Source of the DNA: Blastobasis lacticolella
Lineage: Eukaryota; Arthropoda; Insecta; Lepidoptera; Blastobasidae
Direction of reading: 5' to 3'
NCBI GenBank assembly: GCA_905147135.1
Contig: LR990056.1
Location: forward strand, 12,720,001 to 12,784,000
Length of the DNA stretch: 64,000 nt
Every line of letters begins with the position of its first letter. Position 1 is the stretch's first letter. Below the pieces are notes generated by a model that was not told the DNA's origin, searched no databases, and saw only the letters and a program-made list of their open reading frames with translations. Both the position numbers and the translations under genes were made by a program. Of the stretch, positions 57,430-64,000 are shown one piece after another.

Positions 57430-57604
57430 CTGCATGCGGATGCGGCTTGCGCCTGGCCGTGACTGTTTTCTCCAGCGTGTCATGTTGCCTCGCCAGCTGT
57501 TCCACCACCTCTTGGAGTCGCATCTTCTGAGCGCGCTCGTGTTGAAGAAGGCGGTTCGAGCGCGCCGCCGAACCCGCCGCCGAGGTCATGAACTCCGAGC
57601 ACGC
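57430..57604 (-). CDS. Osbp: Osbp exon: coiled-coil
   Basis: Acceptor CCCACCAG, phase 0 in, donor GCAG|GTACGT, phase 1 out. ACSEFMTSAAGSAARSNRLL, QHERAQKMRLQEVVEQLARQ, HDTLEKTVTARRKPHPHAG. The Q.ER...RL.E..EQLA.QH..LE helix matches the OSBP central coiled-coil used for dimerisation and length control. Confidence 0.95.
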
Positions 57605-59715
57605 CTGGTGGGCAACCAGAAGTCTCGGTGTCACAATGGGAGATTTTCAGACAGCTACTTTAAAAAGAAAAAAGTGTAATTCGGCGTGCCTCACTAGATG
57701 GCGCTAATTAGACGGGATTCTCAGGTATTGAATTTGGTAACCGAAGTTACTCGAAAATGGTGTTTCGTGAATAGATTCTTGGTTTTAGTAACTTTCCTAA
57801 GAGAAAAGCCTTTAGTAAAAAGTATCCTGAGACTGGTGAAACAGTCGCGGGAGTCAATTGGCACCCCGTGACGGTACTTTTTCTAATAGCCATGTGGCGG
57901 TCCGGCAGATTAGAATATGGCAACTACCCCTTCCGACTTAAGCATCTATGGCAGACAGCTGCGGCCTGCGGAGGCGACCACCGAATACTACTGACCGCCA
58001 TAGCGGGCCTATTTGAACCCACTTGGCAACTTCACATACTTTGCAAGCGAATACAAATGGACACATTTACAAGAGATGTCTCATCGATGGGAACCTGATA
58101 ACCGTCTGGATTGGAGTTCAGAAAAAGGTTCACGCCCTTCTACATCCGGTAAATAGATGGGTTCTGTTGCCAGTTGCGTGAGATCATTGGCCAGATCAAA
58201 TTTATGGGCGGATCTCCCGGCAGGGTTGGTTAGGAAACTACTTACCAACTCGGTGGAAGGATACCGATCAATAACTTGGTCAGTAGCGCATTGAATGTGC
58301 TCGACAGACTGATCTGTCTTAGTTAAGTGCTACCTGAGATTACCTTCTGCAGATGTACATGAAGTCAGCAGATCAACCTTTATTTTTATGTTATACGGTA
58401 AGCAAACAGGCAAGCCGGCCACCTGCTGGAAAGTGGTCACCGCTGCCTATAGACATTAGCAACACCAGGGGTATCGCAAATGCTCACATCTATAATACGT
58501 TGTTCTGGCAGCAAAAAGGCAAATGCCCGTCCACTGCCAAAGCCACGGTTCAGCACTGGAGACCTTACTCACCGGTAGAAAAACAATATTATTTATAATA
58601 GTATTATTTGGCTCCGATTCGAACGGGAGTCCCCACTATGCCCTACCTCTCTTGAACCTACCAAAAATCAGTATAAAAGGAGCTAGCACTGCTATGTTCG
58701 TCCATAGAGATCCTAGCATCATCTTATACTGGTTCTGTATAGGTTAATTTGATGCCTTCTGTACGAGTAGTGTCTTACTTTTAACACAATTAGTTTTACT
58801 AAAAGGGAACTCGCTAAAGCCTGAGAAGGTTTCAGAACAGCCATTTCGTGACTATTTCTGCCGCTGGGCGATATTTTTGCGTTGTATTCCAGTTTGAAGA
58901 TATACCTCTAGCTAGATGCGTACGGCGTGCGTGCTTGGAGTGATAATAACCCACGCGGTTCTGCATTTTTGTTATACACAATGAAGAGTAAATGTATGAA
59001 TCACAAATGTTACGAGCGTAATTTCCCGCCTTCTGTCAGGGTCAGGAGTCAATAGAGACTTTGATAGGGGATTTACGAGTTTTACAGAGTAAATTGCTTT
59101 ATCGTTCTAAAGGCGGGTTTCCACGGTGCGTGATTTTGCGGACGGACGCGGCCCGCACCGACGATCGTAGAAAGAGTGTAGTCTAAACTTATCGGTGATA
59201 CTGACTTCCAGTTTTGGCCACCGGGTCAGATAAGTTTGTGGCACTCTACACAAGGCCGTCCGTGGTCGTACGAAGTGCGTGATAATCCGCAGAATCACGC
59301 ACCGTGGAACTCCGCCTTAAGGTTAAAGTTCTAAGGCTACGCTACTAGGTAATTTGTTTGCTACTTTGTACTCAATTGCTGGCCGATAGGCATCGACCAA
59401 TAATAGCAGTATGTCGATCCTGAGTCATGAACGTATCAGAGACAAACATTTGCACACAATGTTTTAAACTATCGCGGTTATTATCACACATTTTAACTGG
59501 ACTGTTGTCCCGTGACCATAATGCATGCAACTGCGTCGAAATATCGGGCTACTCGACAACAAAGGTACGCAGTAGGAAACCCGGAAAATACCCTTAAAAT
59601 GTGAAACATTTGCACATTAAAAATATCATGAAGCATTTAATATTTATGGGATGAGACATATTTTCCTAATACTCCATTCGGCATTTGGTTAGTCAGTTAA
59701 CTAATAGTCACTCAC
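57605..59715. other. Osbp intron with retroelement pieces
   Basis: Contains an interspersed repeat at 57,640-57,800 (shared with 46.4 kb), an inverted copy of the poly(A)-tailed retroelement at 58,365-58,580, and a foldback MITE at 59,110-59,319. Confidence 0.65.
59110..59319. repeat. Foldback MITE
   Basis: Left AAGGCGGGTTTCCACGGTGC and right (ending CACGCACCGTGGAACTCCGC CTT) are inverted; GGACGGAC and CGTCCGTGG blocks pair inside. About 210 bp. Confidence 0.82.
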
Positions 59716-59986
59716 ATTCATCATGGCGTTGCACGATATCCTGAACAGCGTGGCCCTCTCGGAGACTTGTTTGGCGGAGTCCGTGGGCGGTATCTCCAGG
59801 TCCACCAGCGACCGCTGCAACGCCGTCCCGTGGCGGGAGACCAGCTCCGAGCAGGTGCGGAGGTCATGGAACCTTGCGGCGAGTTCGCGAGCTAGACCCC
59901 CCGAGTCCTCCCCGTCGGTTGTGGTCGTCCCCCCGTCGGAGACAGCGGTCAGCTGATCGTCCTCGTCGTCGGACTCTTGCGCGCGG
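59716..59986 (-). CDS. Osbp: Osbp exon: acidic linker and helical start
   Basis: Acceptor TGTTTGCCCCCAG with phase-2 entry, donor ATGAAT|GTGAGT, phase 0 out, 90 codons. RAQESDDEDDQLTAVSDGG follows the PH domain as in other OSBPs (AKAKA-I-RA...E). Then LARELAARFHDLRTCSELVS, RHGTALQRSLVDLEI and QVSERATLFRISCNAMMN, the conserved HGTALQRSL...ERATLFRI.SNAM block. An upstream phase-compatible acceptor (60,067) is less likely since it adds repeat-derived residues. Confidence 0.93.
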
Positions 59987-60701
59987 CTGGGGGCAAACAC
60001 TGACGCTGTAGCGGGGTGGGTGAGCTTCATCCACGTTCGCAACTCGTTTTCGTAACCAGTTACGAAACTGAAAATTTTGCTATTTTCGTAACTGGTTATC
60101 AAACAAGAATATTTAATCCACGTTCGTCTTCTGTAACCAACTATGACTCCACATTTTTCATATTTTCGTCACTGGTTATCAAACAAGAATATTGCTTCCA
60201 CGTTCGTAACCACCATATTGTTGGTAAAGGCTATAGAAATTTACCATTCCACACTCCATGCTTACCCGTGGTACTACCGCTAGTACAACTGGTACCACGG
60301 TCGTAAACTTGTTACTCAAATATTCCTTCTTTTAAAATATGTGTATTTGATATGATGTGTATTTTAACTTAGCTGGGGGTAAAACTGGTGGTGAGTGATC
60401 GAACAGACCAGTTGGTGATGGCTATAATTTTTGATGTCGATTACGATTGCAAATATTTAATTAGATATAACTTTTCAACGATTGGTTGCTTGCGCGCGCG
60501 GTAACACTGGCTCTGTAGGAGTGGTTCGTGAGCATACGTGTTGGTTTCGAGATGAATGTGCAATAGTGAGTGATTACATCTGATTTTCCAACGCCGCGTC
60601 CACCGGGTTGGCAACGTCGTGTGTACTCCATATTTGCCTGGGAGCAACACTGACACTAAAGCATGATATAACAGTTCGAGCCACGCACAAAGAGCCCTGC
60701 T

Positions 60702-60918
60702 GGCTAATTACGTAACTGTGTTGCTAACAATTATCCGATTTCAATGATTGAGATTGTTACTTTTGCGATTCCGTATCATCAATTTCATGAGTTCCGTTGC
60801 TAACAAAGCTCCATTGCAATAAACTGACGCTATTAAATCGATCATACGTAATCGCAAAAGTAGCAATTTCCATAATTGAAATCAGATAATTGTTGGCGAC
60901 AGAGTTACGTAATTACCC
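60702..60918. repeat. Foldback MITE, family member 1
   Basis: Ends GGCTAATTACGTAACTG / GTTACGTAATTACCC with long inverted arms (AACAATTATCCGATTTCAAT and its inverse). Sister copy at 61,434. Confidence 0.85.
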
Positions 60919-61129
60919 TACTGACTGGCGATGAGTAGGTACTTGAGTCTACATACATATATGGCAAGTTAGAAGTATGAGGTGAGGGAAAACGCGTCGT
61001 ACTATTGGTACATCAATCGACCGTCACGCGCCATATGCCTATCCCCAGCTCTGCCCTTGTCGCTAAAGGGTCTACTAAAGTGGCGGGAACTTTATAGGTG
61101 TTGATGAGGAATGTATGATTTCATTTTCC

Positions 61130-61215
61130 GAAGCACCCGGCTGATCTTCGTCGCAGGCCTCTTGCGCGCGGCTGGGAGCCACATCCACACTAGACGGTGG
61201 GTGAAAACATGGTTT
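61130..61215 (-). pseudogene. Partial duplicate of the RAQESDDEDD exon start
   Basis: On the minus strand, sequence TCACCCACC...CCCAG-CCGCGCGCAAGAG copies the intron end, splice acceptor and first codons of the exon at 59,986, then diverges (RAQEACDEDQPGASENE). The open frame runs to a TAG with no in-phase donor, so it is probably a dead exon fragment. Confidence 0.7.
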
Positions 61216-61433
61216 CATGAGGACGGGTTTGGAGAGTGAGATGAGTATGTGGATGGAGTAAATGTGAAGATAAGCGTTTACAGCTTTTTTTTTGTAATTA
61301 TACTAGCTAGCCATTTTACCGCCATCTCACCTGGTGGTAAGTGACAAGTTGACTTTCCACTGCAGCATTCAGCAATTCAGCCTAGCCAGCGGACTCTGGC
61401 GTGTAAATTTGGTTAGAGGATATTGACAGTGTA

Positions 61434-61614
61434 GGCTACTTACGTAACAAACAATTCTCCGATTTTAATTACGTATCATCGATTCAATGGGTTCAGTTGC
61501 TAACAGTTCTATTGCAATAAAGAAACTATTAAATCGATCATATGTAATCACAAAAGTAACAATTGCAATCATCGAAATCAGAGAATTGTTTGCAATTGCG
61601 TTACGTAATTAGCC
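61434..61614. repeat. Foldback MITE, family member 2
   Basis: Ends GGCTACTTACGTAAC / GTTACGTAATTAGCC with the same interior blocks as 60,702-60,918 (ATCGATTCAATGGGTTC, AAATCGATCATATGTAATC). Confidence 0.85.
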
Positions 61615-61774
61615 TACTGTACAACTGGATACCATCCAACCATAGTTTATGCCTCTTATGATTCAGAATAAGTCCAAAGTTCAAACTAATTTTTAATAGG
61701 TAGTAAAATTGACTTTAGCAACCACCTTGAGGTGTTAGGTAGGTATTAGTGTTGAATGATAAATGTGATAGTGC

Positions 61775-62100
61775 CAAAAAGTGTAAATGTGCAAGTTTCA
61801 TCACGATGTCTTCCATCACGGCAACAACATAGGTTAGTCTACTTATGTATATAACTCTGAAAAGAGTCATCGGTACATAGCAACAGTAGGATTCGAACCA
61901 GGGATATCTCGCTTATGAGTCGAAACTTTCGCTGCGGCCGACTCAATAATTAGGTCGAAATCGGCGCTACGCGTGCGCGCACGACTCATCAGGCCGCTCC
62001 ATTTAATACGTGCGCTACGTACGATACTTAGCACTGCTGTAGCCTCTCTGGTATTTCAGTTAACAGGGGAAGTGTTAACCACTCGGCCATCGACACTCTC
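61775..62100 (-). mobile_element. SINE copy split by other sequence
   Basis: The family body (TGCAAGTTTCATCACGATGT, GTCATCGGTACATAG, AGGATTCGAACCAGGGAT) breaks off near 61,935, then the tRNA-like end (ACCACTCGGCCATCGACACT) resumes at about 62,075. The ~135 bp between them are unrelated and GC-rich. Confidence 0.7.
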
Positions 62101-62292
62101 CCTATTATTAATATTATATGTACTACTCTAGTAAGCCTCGTAACTAAACAGCGTGTCTACATACTTTACAAAAGAAAATTGTTAGTAGTGCGATTGAATC
62201 TGATTGTGCTCCAGAATCCTCCACCTCTTGTTACTCTGCACATAACAATAGGAGTATCTGAACTGAGCCAATATTACCGAGGTAACACTAAC

Positions 62293-62481
62293 ATAGCTTT
62301 CGCCTTGGCGAGCTCCAATGCAGTGACCCAGCTCTGGCGCTCTACTTCATCATGGGCCCGAATGTGGAAAGTCTGAGTCCCGCCGTTGCTTATCACGAAC
62401 GTGCAGGAGTCTGCGGTGTGGATCAGTGCACCCAGTAGAGATATTGTCCCCCGGCACGTGTGGGCCATCTCTGCTTGGTTT
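62293..62481 (-). CDS. Osbp: Osbp exon: second half of PH domain
   Basis: Acceptor TTTTGTTCCAG, phase-2 entry; donor GCTAT|GTTAGT, phase 2 out (a second donor 6 bp on is possible). NQAEMAHTCRGTISLLGALI, HTADSCTFVISNGGTQTFHI, then EVERQSWVTALELAKAKA. This is the OSBP PH domain, including the final Trp-containing helix, which binds PI4P and Arf1 at the trans-Golgi. Earlier exons (start codon, first half of the PH domain) are beyond the right edge. Confidence 0.96.
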
Positions 62482-64000
62482 CTGGAACAAAATAAAGTTT
62501 GCAAATTGGAGTATGGTTATACTCATTCATATGAACTCCAACAGTCCTCTACTGCCGTCTATCTAATTATTATCAAGGTTCCTGAGGTAGTAAAGTGTGC
62601 CATACAAGACATAACAATACAATCAACACAGCCCGCGACAGTCCACTGCAGGACCCAGGGCCTCTCCCACGAAAGGGGAGGTTATTGCCATAATCTCCAC
62701 GCTTGGCAGTTGGAGATCGCAGTGTTTAAACATAACATTGAAAATGCTGCTGCCCATTTTCCAGACTACGGAGACCCTTGATCATAACAATACAGTCATT
62801 AGTGAAATCTCCCTAGAGTTATATTGTGCCATTCAACCCAATAAATAATTAATTAATTATATAATTGCTGTACAAATAGTTACAAAATCACATCATTGTC
62901 ATCACTAAATATTGTAAAACAAAGTCCCACTCCTCATCTGTCTGTCTGTCTGTTCATGATAAACTAAAATACGACTGAACAGATTTTAATGTGGTTTTCA
63001 CTAATAGACAGAGTGATCTATGAGCATTGTTTGTGTATATAATATATGCATATTATAATAGAGTAACCCTGGGAAAACACATGCAAAGCCTAGTTCAACA
63101 TAAGTTAGAAACTCGCTAGTACAACATAAGTACAACACATAAAACTATGGAATTCCTATGTCAACAAACAGAGCTGCTAATTAGAATCAGAGTCATCAAT
63201 TTGCACCTCTTCTTTATAAACGAGGTCAGCCAATGGACTATTATCAATGTATGAGATCACCAGCTTTTCTCCTTAATTATAAAAATTAAAAATAATCATC
63301 ATAATAGCGTTAATGTCCCGGTGGTGCTCTCGCGCACAAGGGTCCGGGGTCCGCCGTGACCATGATCCAGGATTTGGCAGGTCAGGTAATTACAGTGGAG
63401 CGATTGTCATCTGACCTCCATGACCATACTATCAGGGGAACATGACCAGATTGGATCATGGTTACACATCTAGTCGCCTGAATGTGCAGGTTTCATCACA
63501 ATGTTTTCCCTTACCGTAAGAGCATCGGTTAGTATTTAACTAATGTACATAACTCAGAAAACAGTCATTGGTACATGGCCGGAGCGGGATTCGAACCTGG
63601 GACCTCTGGCATACGAGTCGGATACTCTAACTGCTCGTCCACCGACACTCCAAACTTTCTCCTTAATTATAGGTATAATTTATTCATTCATAGTTTGTGG
63701 TTAAAAACAATCTTAGAGCTTATATGTTATTTAGTCCTTTTTCTATATCTGTGCCAAAAATTAGGACAATAAGATGTGCCATATTTTTCCTTTTTATTGT
63801 GTAGATGAAATTTGCAAACTTTTTTAAAAGATACTGTTAATAGTGTAAAATCAACTAAAATATGTATAGTGGCAAACAAACATAAGGCCTGCCTGATGGT
63901 AAGCAGTCACCGCAGCCTATGGACGTTTGCAATACCAGGGGCATCACCATTGCCTTGCCGACCCCGTAAAAAACTTTTCACCCCTTTCTTTAAGAACTCC
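62482..64000. other. Osbp 5'-side intron with repeats
   Basis: Holds a CCACTGCAGGAC-family copy (62,628-62,765), a full-length SINE (63,282-63,655), and the start of the poly(A)-type retroelement family at about 63,880-63,960 (inverted). No first PH exon found here. Confidence 0.7.
63282..63655 (-). mobile_element. Full-length tRNA-derived SINE with 16-bp TSD
   Basis: Perfect duplication TTTCTCCTTAATTATA at 63,266-63,281 and 63,656-63,671. The tRNA-like head, inverted, includes GGGATTCGAACC near 63,589. Confidence 0.93.

Larger units (their letters stand above)
59987..62292. other. Osbp intron with duplications and MITEs
   Basis: Holds a tandemly repeated AACTGGTTATCAAACAAGAA segment (60,080-60,200), two copies of one MITE family, a partial exon duplication at 61,130-61,215, and a broken SINE at 61,775-62,100. 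No further exon recognised. Confidence 0.65.

Noticed and set aside
60046..60102. Longer version of the Osbp exon through an acceptor at 60,067
   Set aside because: Phase fits, but it adds residues from an intronic repeat (FVTGYEN). The acceptor at 59,986 has a better pyrimidine tract and gives the family sequence KAKAIRA.

Overview
This is eukaryotic nuclear DNA, almost certainly from a moth or butterfly. The background is AT-rich, genes are broken into small GC-rich exons with GT-AG introns, and the non-coding space is packed with tRNA-derived SINEs, degenerate LINE pieces, foldback MITEs and hAT-like elements of the kind familiar from Lepidoptera. Exons were located by hand from reading frame, splice-site sequence and codon phase. 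In both genes the phases of all listed exons join without a break.

Layout. From 1 to about 15.5 kb no coding exon is recognisable: there are repeats and a CpG-rich patch at 6.8-7.1 kb that could be a promoter. From 15,512 to 33,539 (+) lies an eleven-exon gene (3' UTR to about 36.9 kb) whose protein I do not recognise. It is largely disordered, and its fourth exon can end at either of two in-phase donors, giving about 770 or 1,759 codons in this window. The long form carries an 11-residue repeat array. From 40,334 to beyond 62,481 (-) lies the oxysterol-binding protein gene (Osbp). The end of its PH domain, the coiled-coil region, a textbook FFAT motif and the complete lipid-binding ORD domain are present; the first exons lie beyond the right edge. 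The two genes converge tail to tail, about 2 kb apart.

Main discovery. The Osbp exon carrying the PI4P-binding signature V-S-H-H-P-P (45,348-45,521) is followed by a second exon (44,121-44,294) of exactly the same length (174 bp) and phase (0/0). It is 20/58 identical in protein, keeps high GC at third positions, and reads V-R-H-Y-P-P. This looks like a mutually exclusive exon pair that would switch the lipid exchanger between a canonical form and a form lacking one signature histidine. A second isoform switch is suggested at 55.1 kb, where a Kozak-context ATG followed by a strong donor would give a PH-less short OSBP starting just before the FFAT motif.

Other points: two hAT-like elements with perfect 8-bp target duplications (one also has a paralogous empty site in this window), SINEs with 15-16 bp duplications, a partial duplication across an Osbp splice acceptor, and six Pumilio-type motifs in the 3' UTR of the plus-strand gene.
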